Shown here: positions 36,345 through 44,360 of the stretch, piece after piece | How positions within the stretch are numbered: position 1 is the stretch's first letter | Layout: every line of letters begins with the position of its first letter | Assembly: GCA_019455325.1 (NCBI GenBank) | Contig: JACFMQ010000001.1 | Span: 321,071-385,070 of the forward strand | Direction of reading: 5' to 3' | Source: Rhodocyclaceae bacterium | GTDB taxonomy: Bacteria; Pseudomonadota; Gammaproteobacteria; Burkholderiales; Rhodocyclaceae | DNA length: 64,000 nt | The notes under the pieces: model-generated | What the model saw: only the letters and a program-made list of their open reading frames with translations | The model's database searches: none | What the model was told of the DNA's origin: nothing | Position numbers and translations under genes: made by a program

Positions 36345-36532
36345 GTGTCCGTGTCCTGGCTGGGGGAGCGAAACGCTGCTGCGAGCAACCCTTTTCTTCT
36401 GCGACCGATTCTGCATCGCAGCATAAGGGCTGTCAATGACTGTCACCGCATTGTGAAGGCATGGCGCAACATCGCCGAAATACGCCTGCAACGGCGCTTC
36501 GCAAGGCACGATCGCGCCGCGCGACGACCCCC

Positions 36533-36538
36533 TATAAT
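36533..36538 (+). promoter_or_regulatory. -10 box immediately before a small membrane-protein gene
   Basis: A perfect TATAAT ends six bases before the ATG at 36545, so transcription should start at or beside the A of the start codon. No convincing -35 is seen. Confidence 0.5.
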
Positions 36539-36544
36539 GCGCGC

Positions 36545-36736
36545 ATGTACATCATCGCCATCGGCTGGCTGTGGGTCGTCCTGATGATGGCGATCACCGA
36601 GAGCAACCTCGTCGCCGCCACCCTCACCTTCGTCTTCTACGGTCTTCTTCCCTGCGCGCTGCTGCTCTGGCTGCTCGGCACGCCGGCGCGCCGTCGCCGG
36701 CAGGCGGCGGCGCAGGCCGAAGACGAGAAACCATGA
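36545..36736 (+). CDS. Small two-helix membrane protein
   Basis: The protein has 63 residues. Two hydrophobic helices (about 2-22 and 25-46) are followed by a basic stretch 'RRRRQ' and an acidic end. There is no Shine-Dalgarno sequence, and a TATAAT box lies just upstream, pointing to a leaderless mRNA. It is divergent from phaC and convergent with pgeF. The family is not recognised; small conserved hypotheticals of this type occur in related bacteria. Confidence 0.65.
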   Translation: MYIIAIGWLWVVLMMAITESNLVAATLTFVFYGLLPCALLLWLLGTPARRRRQAAAQAEDEKP

Positions 36737-36752
36737 ACGGAATTCGCCGGCC

Positions 36753-37508
36753 TCAGTGCTCGCGCCAGATCAGCGTCGCCATGCGGCCGCAGACGCCGTC
36801 GCGGCGATAGGAGAAGTAGCGGCCGGCATCGCCGAAGGTGCATTCGCCGCCGCCGTGAACGTCGCGCACGCCCATCGCCGCCAGGCGCTGCCGGGCCAGC
36901 GCGTGGAGATCGGCCAGCCAGCGCCCGTCCGCGCCCGCGACGAAGGCCGAAGCCGCCGCCGCGTCGTGCGCGAGAAATGCGTCGCGCACCTCGCCGCCGA
37001 CCTCGAAGGCGCGCGGTCCGATCGCCGGGCCGAGCCAGACCGTCAGCCGCGCCGCCGGCACGCCCATGGCCGCCACCGTCGCCTCGATGACGCCGGCGCA
37101 CAGCCCGCGCCAGCCAGCGTGCGCGGCGGCAACAACGCCGCCGTCGCGGTCGCAGAGCAGCAGCGGCAGGCAGTCCGCCGTCATCACCGCGCACACCCGG
37201 CCGGCCCGCCGCGCCACGGCCGCATCCGCGACCGGCGGCGGCGCGCCGGCAGCGACGCCGTCGATGTCCGCCACCGCCGTGCCGTGCACCTGCGCGAGCC
37301 AGACCGGCGCCGCCGGCAGCCGCCGGGCGAGCGCAGCGCGGTTGGCGGCGACCGCCGCCGGATCGTCGCCGACGTGCCCGCCGAGGTTGAAGCCGGCCCA
37401 CGGGCCGGCGCTGCTTCCGCCGGCGCGCGTCGTCTGCAGCGCGCGCACGCCGGGCGGCAGCGGCCAGTCGGGGACGAAACAGACGCCGTCGGCCGGCTCA
37501 GTCGTCAT
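36753..37508 (-). CDS. pgeF: PgeF/YfiH-family laccase-domain protein (purine nucleoside phosphorylase-like)
   Basis: The protein has 251 residues. The conserved metal motifs 'QVHGT', 'MTADCLPLLL', 'AAAHAGWRGL' and 'YFSYRRDGVCGR' are all present. The family was called polyphenol oxidase; members have purine-nucleoside or peptidoglycan-editing activity. Its ATG lies inside the end of rluD (11-bp overlap), the usual rluD-pgeF coupling. Confidence 0.92.
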   Translation of the reverse strand: MTTEPADGVCFVPDWPLPPGVRALQTTRAGGSSAGPWAGFNLGGHVGDDPAAVAANRAALARRLPAAPVWLAQVHGTAVADIDGVAAGAPPPVADAAVARRAGRVCAVMTADCLPLLLCDRDGGVVAAAHAGWRGLCAGVIEATVAAMGVPAARLTVWLGPAIGPRAFEVGGEVRDAFLAHDAAAASAFVAGADGRWLADLHALARQRLAAMGVRDVHGGGECTFGDAGRYFSYRRDGVCGRMATLIWREH

Positions 37509-38601
37509 CGCCGTACTCGTAGATGATCTCGACCTCGTGCTCGTCGTCGAAGTCGTCGTCGTCGATCGCCGCCTCGGCTTCGAGGAAGGCATCGAGGCGC
37601 AGCTTCTCCAGCAGTTCCTCCATGTCCTCGGGCAGCGGCGATTTCCAGACCATCGGTTTCCCGGTTTCCGGATGCACCAGGCCGAGCTTCCTCGCATGCA
37701 GGAACTGGCGGTCGAAGGCCGGGCCGCGCGGCACGCGGTTCAGGCGCCGGCCGTAGACCGGGTCGCCGACCAGCGGGTGGCCGACGTGTTCGAGGTGCAC
37801 GCGGATCTGGTGCGTGCGCCCGGTCTCCAGCGAGCACTCGATCAGCGTGCAGTTGCCGAAGGTCTCGACGACGCGGTAGTGCGTGCGCGCCGGCTTGCCG
37901 CCGATGACCACCGCCATCTTCGTGCGCTGCGTCGGATGCCGGCCGATCGGCGCGTCGACCGTACCGCCGCGCTCGACGACACCGCGCGCCAGCGCCTGAT
38001 AGTCGCGCTTCACGGTGCGCGCCTGCAACTGGCGCACGAGATCGGTCTGCGCGGCGAGCGTCTTGGCGACGACGAGCAGCCCCGAGGTGTCCTTGTCCAG
38101 CCGGTGCACGATGCCGGCGCGCGGCACGCCGGCAAGCTGCGGCGCGTGGTGCAGCAGCGCGTTCAGCAGCGTGCCGCTCCAGTTGCCGGCGGCCGGGTGC
38201 ACGACGAGGCCGGCCGGCTTGTCGATGACGATCAGCGCCGCGTCCTCGTAGACCACGGCGAGCGGGATGTCCTCGGCCGTCGCCGCCGCGGCCTGCGGGT
38301 CGGCGGCGGCCTCGACGCGGATCGCCTCGCCGCCGCGCAGCTTGTGCTTGGGCTCGTTCACCGCGCGGCCGTCGACCTGCACGCGGCCGTCGCGGATCCA
38401 GCCCTGCAGGCGGTTGCGCGAGTGCTCGGGCAGCAGCCCGGCGAGGACGTGGTCGAGACGGACGCCGCCGCAGTCGGTGGGTGCGGTCAGCGCAAGGGCC
38501 GTGCTATCATCGGCCCGCCCCGGCGTCGCGGGAACGGCATCGGAATCTGTCCGGCCGGCGCGCCGGTTTTCTTCTCTTCGATCAATCTGCGGAATCTTCA
38601 T
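37498..38601 (-). CDS. rluD: Ribosomal large-subunit pseudouridine synthase D
   Basis: From ATG 38601 the product has 367 residues. RluD is usually about 325, and the homologous part begins near residue 45 ('GVRLDHVLAGLLPEHSRNR'), so the real start may be shorter, but no in-frame ATG, GTG or TTG lies closer. The S4 domain (about 48-105) and catalytic motif 'HRLDKDTSGL' are intact. The C-terminus carries an acidic extension. It modifies 23S rRNA helix 69. Its start codon is adjacent to the divergent bamD ATG. Confidence 0.88.
   Translation of the reverse strand: MKIPQIDRREENRRAGRTDSDAVPATPGRADDSTALALTAPTDCGGVRLDHVLAGLLPEHSRNRLQGWIRDGRVQVDGRAVNEPKHKLRGGEAIRVEAAADPQAAAATAEDIPLAVVYEDAALIVIDKPAGLVVHPAAGNWSGTLLNALLHHAPQLAGVPRAGIVHRLDKDTSGLLVVAKTLAAQTDLVRQLQARTVKRDYQALARGVVERGGTVDAPIGRHPTQRTKMAVVIGGKPARTHYRVVETFGNCTLIECSLETGRTHQIRVHLEHVGHPLVGDPVYGRRLNRVPRGPAFDRQFLHARKLGLVHPETGKPMVWKSPLPEDMEELLEKLRLDAFLEAEAAIDDDDFDDEHEVEIIYEYGDDD
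38515..38520 (+). promoter_or_regulatory. Candidate -10 box for bamD
   Basis: TATCAT lies 82 bp upstream of the bamD ATG, inside the 5' part of the divergent rluD reading frame. The -35 region is poor. It is the best candidate, since there is no intergenic space between the two annotated starts. Confidence 0.3.
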
Positions 38602-38602
38602 C

Positions 38603-39397
38603 ATGCGTAGTGTAGCGGTTATCGTGGCCCTGCTCACCGCCGCCCTGCTCGGCGGCTGCGGCGTCTTCGGCGAGCCGAAGGACGAAACGGCCGGCATGTC
38701 GGCGAACGCGCTCTACACCACGGCCAAGGAAGCGCTCAACGACGGCCAGTACGAGAGCGCGGTGAAATACTTCGAGAAGCTGGAGGCGCGCTACCCCTAC
38801 GGCCGCTACGCGCAGCAGGCGCAGGTCGAGATCGCCTACGCCTACTGGAAGTCCGGCGAGCCGGCCTCGGCGCTCGCCGCCTGCGACCGCTTCATCAAGC
38901 TGCACCCGAATCACCCGAACGTCGATTACATGTACTACCTGAAGGGCCTGATCGGCTTCAACGAAGATCTCGGCATCCTCGGCCACCTCTCGGCGCAGGA
39001 CCCGACCGAGCGCGACCCGAAGTCGGCGCGCGAATCCTTCGACGCCTTCAAGGAGCTGGCGACGCGCTTCCCCGACAGCAAATACACGCCGGACGCGGTG
39101 CAGCGCATGCAGTACCTGGTCAATGCGCTGGCCTCGCACGAGGTGCACGTCGCGCGCTACTACATGAAGCGCGGCGCCTACTTGGCGGCGGTGAACCGCG
39201 CGCAGTACGCGGTGAAGACCTATCAGGACTCGCCGGCGATCGAGGAGGCGCTGTTCATCATGGTCCGGGGCTACGACGCGCTGGCCATGCCCGATCTGCG
39301 CAGCGACGCCGAGCGCGTCATGCGCAAGAATTTCCCGGAGAGCGAATACTACGCGCGCGGCCTGGAACGCAAAACGCCGTGGTGGAAGCTCTGGTAG
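38603..39397 (+). CDS. bamD: Outer-membrane assembly lipoprotein BamD
   Basis: The protein has 264 residues. The signal peptide ends with lipobox 'LLGGC' (Cys19). The mature part consists of TPR-like repeats ('ALYTTAKEALNDGQYESAVK', 'YPYGRYAQQAQVEIAYAYWK') characteristic of BamD/ComL. It is an essential part of the Bam complex that inserts beta-barrels. Followed by a strong terminator. Confidence 0.95.
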   Translation: MRSVAVIVALLTAALLGGCGVFGEPKDETAGMSANALYTTAKEALNDGQYESAVKYFEKLEARYPYGRYAQQAQVEIAYAYWKSGEPASALAACDRFIKLHPNHPNVDYMYYLKGLIGFNEDLGILGHLSAQDPTERDPKSARESFDAFKELATRFPDSKYTPDAVQRMQYLVNALASHEVHVARYYMKRGAYLAAVNRAQYAVKTYQDSPAIEEALFIMVRGYDALAMPDLRSDAERVMRKNFPESEYYARGLERKTPWWKLW

Positions 39398-39421
39398 GCG
39401 CTCCGACGGCGCGCGGAACGC

Positions 39422-39454
39422 AAAAGGGCCGGCGCACGCCGGCCCTTTCCTTTT
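39422..39454. terminator. Bidirectional terminator between bamD and the kinase gene
   Basis: AAAGGGCCGGCG (39423-39434) and CGCCGGCCCTTT (39437-39448) form a perfect 12-bp stem with a 2-nt loop. T-rich tracts lie on both sides, so it serves the convergent bamD and kinase genes. Confidence 0.85.
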
Positions 39455-39463
39455 CCGGCGCCG

Positions 39464-41824
39464 CTACATCGTCTGCTTGATCGCCAGCAGGGCCTGGTTG
39501 CGCAGCGTGCGCAGCAGCGACAGCTCCTTCTCCGGAATGACGATCGCCCCCGGCTGCTCCATGTCGGCGTAGATCAGCGCCACCGGGTTGCTCTTGATGG
39601 TCAGCGGAAAGAGGACGAAGGTGCCGGCGCCGATGCCCTTCCGGTACCACTCCGGCACGCGCCCGGAAATCTTCGGGTCGTCCACGTCGGTGATCAGGAT
39701 GTCCACGCCCTTCGACACGGCGGCGTGGAAGATGTCCGGCGTGAACGACAGCGAGAACCTGAACTTCCTGGCGATCTCGTTCACCTCCGGCCCGAAGCCG
39801 AAGCGCCCCTGCATGACGTTGGCACGCCCATCCTTGATGCACAGGATGACGCGGTGGAAGCCCTTGGCGCGGAACATCGTCTCGAGGATGATGCGCAGCA
39901 CGTCGTTCAGCGCGAAATCCTCGACCAGCGAATTGCTGATGTCGCGGATGCCGGCGGTGAGGATCGCCTCGACGCCCGCCGGATCACTCGCCGCGCCCGG
40001 AGCTTCGACACAGAACGGCGCCTCGACGAGGACGGTCCGGTCGAGCGCCTCGTCGCCGTCGCGCTTCGCCGCCTTGCCGCCCCAGGCCCGGATCTGCCGG
40101 CCGAACGGCGTCTGCTGCAGGTTGAGGTGCATCACGCTGGCGAACTGCGCCACTTCCTCGAACGAGCGCTCCAGCGTCTTCTGCACCTCCTCGGGGCTGA
40201 GCGGCACGCTGTCGCCGAAGCGCGCGCCGACCTTCTTCAGCGCCTTCAGCCGATCCTCCGGCGGTGTTCCCGCGATCACCGTGCACAGCTCGTTGGAAAA
40301 CGACGACAGCACGCGCAGCTTCTCTTCCGGCGCCGTCGGCCGGCGCACCGGCCCCGGCGGCAGGCGGCGCATGCTGTTTACGATCAGCGGCGGAAACCCC
40401 CAGTGCTGCGTGATGCCGATGCCCAGATCCTCGAACGAGATGCCGAGCACCGCGTGCGAGGCCTGCGCCTCGCTGACGTTCGTCTGCTCGACCCGGCGGC
40501 GGATCTCCTCACCTTCTTCCGAGAAGTAGAACTGCGTCAGCATCCGCCCGAGGTTGTGGAACATCGCGCAGATGAAGGCCTGTTCGACGTTGCCCATCTG
40601 CGTGCGGGCGCCGATGTCCCGGGCCAGGATGCCGGCGAGGTTGGCGCGCAGGAACTCGTCCTTCAACTGGTTGGCGTTGCTCTTGTTCTGCAGGTGCTCG
40701 AAGAGCAGCACGGTGATGGCGAGGTTGCGCACCGCGTCGAAGCCGAGCACCATCACCGCGCGCGAGACGGTGCTGATGCTGCCGCCGCCGGCCTGCCGGA
40801 AATGCGCGGAGTTGACCAGCTTGAGGATCTTGTTGGTCAGCGCGAAATCCTTGAGGATCGACGACGAAAGCTTGGCCACGCTCTCGTGGTCGGACGAGGC
40901 GATCTTGTTGATCGCACCGACCGATTCCGACAGCGCCGGGAAATCGCTCTTGCGGCGCATGCGGCGCAGCAGGAACTCGACCGTTCCCTGGGTGCCGGGG
41001 GTGGCCGGCGCCTCCTCGCCGGGCGGATCGAGGTAGTCCTCGAGCGCCTCCAGCATCTGCTCCGCCGATTCGTAGCGCTGCGCCGGGTCGCGCGCCAGCG
41101 CCCGGTGCAGGATCGTCGCCAGCCGGTCGTCGAGCCCCGCGTCCGGCGGCAGGCGGATGTCCTCGCCGGCGATGCGGCGCATGATCTCGACGGCGTCGCT
41201 GCCCGTCACCGCCCGGCGGCCGATGAGCAGTTCGTAGAGAACGAGGCCGGCGGCGAAGACGTCGGTGCGCTGGTCGATGCGGCGGTGCTCGATGTATTCC
41301 GGGGCCATGTAGGCCGGCGTGCCGGAGAGGCCGCGATCGCCGCCCGCCGACTCGAGCTGCACGCGGGCGGCGATGCCGAAGTCCATCACCCGCGGGAAAC
41401 CCTTCTCGTCGATCAGGATGTTCGTCGGCTTGAGGTCGCGGTGTATCACGCCGAGCGTGTGCGCGTGCGCGATCGCCTCGAGCACCGGCTTGATCACCGA
41501 GATCGCCCGCACCGGCGACAGCGCGCCGGACTCGCGCAGGTATTCGCCGAGGTTCTTGCCCGGCACGTATTCGAAGACGAGATAGAGGTCGCCGCCCTCC
41601 TCACCGGCCTCGAAGATCGGCACCACGTTCGGATGCCGCATCTGGCTGACCGCGCGCGCCTCGTCGAGCAGGCGGCGGTTCTGCTCGGGATCGGGCTGCG
41701 AAAAGCGCAGGGTCTTGATCGCCACGTCCCGCTGCAGATGCGGGTCGCGCGCCAGATAGACCACGCTCTGCGCCCCCCGGCCCAGCTCATGCGTGATCTC
41801 GAAACGGCCGATTCTTTTCCCCAT
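39464..41824 (-). CDS. Ser/Thr protein kinase fused to HDOD and GAF domains
   Basis: The protein has 786 residues from ATG 41824. Residues 8-265 are a complete Hanks-type kinase: glycine loop 'GRGAQS', Lys37, 'HRDLKPTN' with Asp130, DFG at 148-150 and 'SGTPAYMAPE'. Residues about 295-500 are an HDOD domain ('NKILKLVNSAHFR', 'AMFHNLGRM'), and about 610-780 a GAF-like domain ('FALNDVLRIILETMFRAKGF'). No transmembrane segment is visible, so it is cytoplasmic. Such fusions combine phosphorylation with sensing; targets are unknown. The gene is monocistronic between the bamD terminator and a LysR gene. Confidence 0.9.
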   Translation of the reverse strand: MGKRIGRFEITHELGRGAQSVVYLARDPHLQRDVAIKTLRFSQPDPEQNRRLLDEARAVSQMRHPNVVPIFEAGEEGGDLYLVFEYVPGKNLGEYLRESGALSPVRAISVIKPVLEAIAHAHTLGVIHRDLKPTNILIDEKGFPRVMDFGIAARVQLESAGGDRGLSGTPAYMAPEYIEHRRIDQRTDVFAAGLVLYELLIGRRAVTGSDAVEIMRRIAGEDIRLPPDAGLDDRLATILHRALARDPAQRYESAEQMLEALEDYLDPPGEEAPATPGTQGTVEFLLRRMRRKSDFPALSESVGAINKIASSDHESVAKLSSSILKDFALTNKILKLVNSAHFRQAGGGSISTVSRAVMVLGFDAVRNLAITVLLFEHLQNKSNANQLKDEFLRANLAGILARDIGARTQMGNVEQAFICAMFHNLGRMLTQFYFSEEGEEIRRRVEQTNVSEAQASHAVLGISFEDLGIGITQHWGFPPLIVNSMRRLPPGPVRRPTAPEEKLRVLSSFSNELCTVIAGTPPEDRLKALKKVGARFGDSVPLSPEEVQKTLERSFEEVAQFASVMHLNLQQTPFGRQIRAWGGKAAKRDGDEALDRTVLVEAPFCVEAPGAASDPAGVEAILTAGIRDISNSLVEDFALNDVLRIILETMFRAKGFHRVILCIKDGRANVMQGRFGFGPEVNEIARKFRFSLSFTPDIFHAAVSKGVDILITDVDDPKISGRVPEWYRKGIGAGTFVLFPLTIKSNPVALIYADMEQPGAIVIPEKELSLLRTLRNQALLAIKQTM

Positions 41825-41862
41825 GGTGTTCGTCTTCTTGTCGTGTCCCCTCCGCCGCGATT

Positions 41863-42828
41863 CTACTCTTGGCGCCAGGCGGCGACATCGCAGTTTCCAG
41901 CGATGGCCGGACTTTCGGCGGCGAGAAAACCGAGCAATTCCGCGGCGCGCCCCTCCGGCGGCCTGCCGCCGGCGGTGCACAGCAGCAGGCGTCGCCTCGC
42001 CCAGTCGTCGGCGAGCGGCCGCACGACGACCCGGTCGTCCGCCAGACGCCTGGCGGCGGCCTCCGGCACGACGGCGACGCCCGTCCCGTCGGCCACCAGC
42101 CCGACGACGGCGTCGAGGCTGCGCACCCGCACCCGGTGATGCAGCCCCCGGCCGCAGTGCAGCGCCCGCCCCTGAAGGAAGCGGCTCAGCCCGCTCTCCG
42201 CCGGCAGTCCGACGAAGGGGCGGTCGAGCAGTTCGACGAAGCGCAGTTCCTCGCCCGTCGGCGGCGGATCGCGCGCCGGCAGCACCGCCACCAGACGATC
42301 CTCCCTGAAGATGCGCGTATCCAGCCCTTCCGTGCCGACGTAATCGGCGACGATGCCGATGTCGGCCTGCTCGCGGCGCATCGCGGAGAGCACATCCTGG
42401 CTGTCCAGTTCCCGCAGGTCGATGTCGACGTCCTCGTTGTCGGCGAGGAAGCGTCCGATCAGGGGCGGCAGGTATTCGCTCATCGCCGCGGTGTTGCAGA
42501 TCACCCGCACCGTGCTCCGGATGCCGTGGGCGTAGGCGGCCATTTCCGCGTGCAGCGTCTCCAGCTCGCGCTCGACGCGGCCGGCGTGGCGCAGCAGGGC
42601 GCGGCCGGCGTCGGTCAGGCCGACGCCGGCTTTCGAGCGCCGCAGCAGTTCCGTCCCCAGGGCGTGTTCCAGCCGCTGCAGGCGCGTGCTGGCCGCGGCC
42701 AGCGACATGTGCAGATGCCGGGCGCCGCCGGTGATCGACCCGGCTTCGGCAACGGTCGAAAACAGGCGCAGGTCGAACGGGGAAATGCGGAAGGTCGATA
42801 GCGGGCGGTTGGGCGGCATGGCGTTCAT
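41863..42828 (-). CDS. LysR-family transcriptional regulator
   Basis: The protein has 321 residues from ATG 42828; ATG 42819 is an alternative three codons on. The N-terminal winged helix-turn-helix ('FSTVAEAGSITGGARHLHMS', 'STRLQRLEHALG') and the substrate-binding domain ('ADIGIVADYVGTEGL') are typical. It is divergent from a TauE/SafE permease, and a perfect LysR-type palindrome lies between them, so it probably controls that permease and itself. The inducer is unknown. Confidence 0.9.
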   Translation of the reverse strand: MNAMPPNRPLSTFRISPFDLRLFSTVAEAGSITGGARHLHMSLAAASTRLQRLEHALGTELLRRSKAGVGLTDAGRALLRHAGRVERELETLHAEMAAYAHGIRSTVRVICNTAAMSEYLPPLIGRFLADNEDVDIDLRELDSQDVLSAMRREQADIGIVADYVGTEGLDTRIFREDRLVAVLPARDPPPTGEELRFVELLDRPFVGLPAESGLSRFLQGRALHCGRGLHHRVRVRSLDAVVGLVADGTGVAVVPEAAARRLADDRVVVRPLADDWARRRLLLCTAGGRPPEGRAAELLGFLAAESPAIAGNCDVAAWRQE

Positions 42829-42849
42829 CCTTCGGTTTTAATGAAGGAT
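42827..42849. promoter_or_regulatory. LysR-type operator between lysR-family gene and tauE-family gene
   Basis: ATCCTTC and GAAGGAT are perfect 7-bp arms with a 9-bp AT-rich spacer, containing the classic T-N11-A core (TTC-N9-GAA). It overlaps the first possible start codon of the regulator and lies about 54 bp before the permease ATG. Confidence 0.65.
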
Positions 42850-42902
42850 ATCACCGCGATCGAGCGATCGACGGCGGCCTTCCCCTGCCCCATCATCGGA
42901 CG

Positions 42903-43640
42903 ATGCAAACCGAATCCCTCGCCATCGTCATTGCCGTTTTCCTCGCCGCCGGAGTGGTCAAGGGCGTCTCGGGCATGGGGCTGCCCACGCTCTCGATGGC
43001 GCTCCTGAGTCTTTTCATGCCCCCCGCCGCGGCCGCCGCGCTGATGGTCGTTCCGTCGCTGGCGACGAATCTCGCCCAGTGCCTCGGGCCGCACTGGCGA
43101 TGGCTCGCCCGCCGGCTGTGGCCGATGTGGATCGGCCTGGTGCTGCTCACCGTGTTCAGCCCCCTGCCCGGAATCGATGCGCCGGGCGGGCATGCCGGCG
43201 CTATCCTCGGCGGCGTTCTCGCCGCCTACGGCGCCTGGGGGCTGCTCCGGCCCACCCTTCCGGATTTACGAAACCATGCTCTCGCGGCGGGCGGGCTCGC
43301 CGGCAGCCTGACCGGGCTGCTCACGGCCGCGACCGGCGTCTTCGTCATTCCGCTGGTGCCCTTCCTGCAGACGCTGCGGCTCGGCAAGGAACAGTTCATC
43401 CAGGCGCTCGGCCTGAGCTTCACGGTGGCCACCGCGGCGCTGGCCGCGCGCCTCGGCTACGCGAACGCCGGCGACTGGACGGCGAACCTCTCGGGCTGCG
43501 CCGTCGCCACCCTGGCCGCGTTCGCCGGGCTCGGCATCGGCAGCGCGCTCAGGCGGCGCATGGATCCGGCGCTGTTCCAGCGCACGCTCTACGGGGCCTT
43601 CCTGCTGCTCGGCCTGGTCATGGCCGCCCGCTCTGCGTAG
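42903..43640 (+). CDS. TauE/SafE-family permease
   Basis: The protein has 245 residues with about eight hydrophobic helices and the family signature 'GVVKGVSGMGLPTLSMALLS' near the N-terminus and 'GLLTAATGVFVIPLVPFLQ' in the second half. The family exports sulphite, sulphoacetate or related organic anions. The divergent LysR gene with the palindrome in between suggests substrate-induced expression. Confidence 0.88.
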   Translation: MQTESLAIVIAVFLAAGVVKGVSGMGLPTLSMALLSLFMPPAAAAALMVVPSLATNLAQCLGPHWRWLARRLWPMWIGLVLLTVFSPLPGIDAPGGHAGAILGGVLAAYGAWGLLRPTLPDLRNHALAAGGLAGSLTGLLTAATGVFVIPLVPFLQTLRLGKEQFIQALGLSFTVATAALAARLGYANAGDWTANLSGCAVATLAAFAGLGIGSALRRRMDPALFQRTLYGAFLLLGLVMAARSA

Positions 43641-43648
43641 CCGCCGAC

Positions 43649-43885
43649 ATGCCCGCGACGACGACGCCCCCCGATCTGGCCGACAGCCTGGAGCGCGCCT
43701 ACCGGCTGGCGCTGGGAATCGAGGCGGCGGCGCGGAACCGGCTGCCGGCCGAGGCAAGCCCGGAGTTCTCCGAGCTGGCCCAGTGGCTGTTCGCATCGGA
43801 ACTGCTGCGCGTCCTCGACGAGGCCAGGGCGTCCCTGGTCGCGCCGGCGCCTTACTCGGAGGATGCCGGACGGCCGCCAGGCTGA
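43649..43885 (+). CDS. Small hypothetical protein after the TauE permease
   Basis: The product has 78 residues, starting eight bases after the permease stop. It is soluble and helical ('LADSLERAYRLALGIEAAAR'), with no known motif. Proximity suggests cotranscription with the permease. Support is only an open frame, plausible composition and spacing. Confidence 0.45.
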   Translation: MPATTTPPDLADSLERAYRLALGIEAAARNRLPAEASPEFSELAQWLFASELLRVLDEARASLVAPAPYSEDAGRPPG

Positions 43886-43937
43886 CCGGGCGCCGGAAGC
43901 GCGCCTTTCCACGAACCGGCCCCGCACCGGCTTCGGG

Positions 43938-44360
43938 TCACGCCGTTTCGACCCACAGCAGCATGGGGATGCCCGAGGCGTCGCCGACGACGATGGCGTT
44001 CTGCCCGAAGCGCATCGCCAGTTTCAGCGCCTCGCCGCGCGGCAGCCCGGGCACGCAGAGGCTCGGTTCCGGCGGCCAGCCGTCGTCGTCGGCGAGGTTC
44101 ACGCCCAGCCAGCAGTCGTGGCCGGCCTCGGCAAGCAGCGCGTGCAGTTCGCCGAAGCGCCGCGCGTTCTCGGCTTCCGGCAGCCACCGCGCGCCGGGAT
44201 TGGCGGCGCAGAGGATCGCCCATTCGCCGGCGCCGCGCGCCGCCAGCGCGGCGGCCAGCGCCGGCGACGACTCGCCGATGCGCAGGCAGACGCCGCCGAG
44301 CGGCAGGTCGACGCAGTAGGCGGTGGCGCGGTAGGCCGCTTCCAGTTCGGGCGTTCTCAC
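43938..44360 (-). CDS. DUF3293 domain protein
   Basis: The protein has 140 residues. The GTG start at 44360 overlaps the stop of rmuC (GTGA). The sequence 'TPELEAAYRATAYCV', 'ILCAANPGARWLPEAEN' and 'AIRFGQNAIVVGD'-like end match the DUF3293 family, small proteins of unknown function. It is the last gene of the DUF748-rmuC group. Confidence 0.78.
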   Translation of the reverse strand: MRTPELEAAYRATAYCVDLPLGGVCLRIGESSPALAAALAARGAGEWAILCAANPGARWLPEAENARRFGELHALLAEAGHDCWLGVNLADDDGWPPEPSLCVPGLPRGEALKLAMRFGQNAIVVGDASGIPMLLWVETA

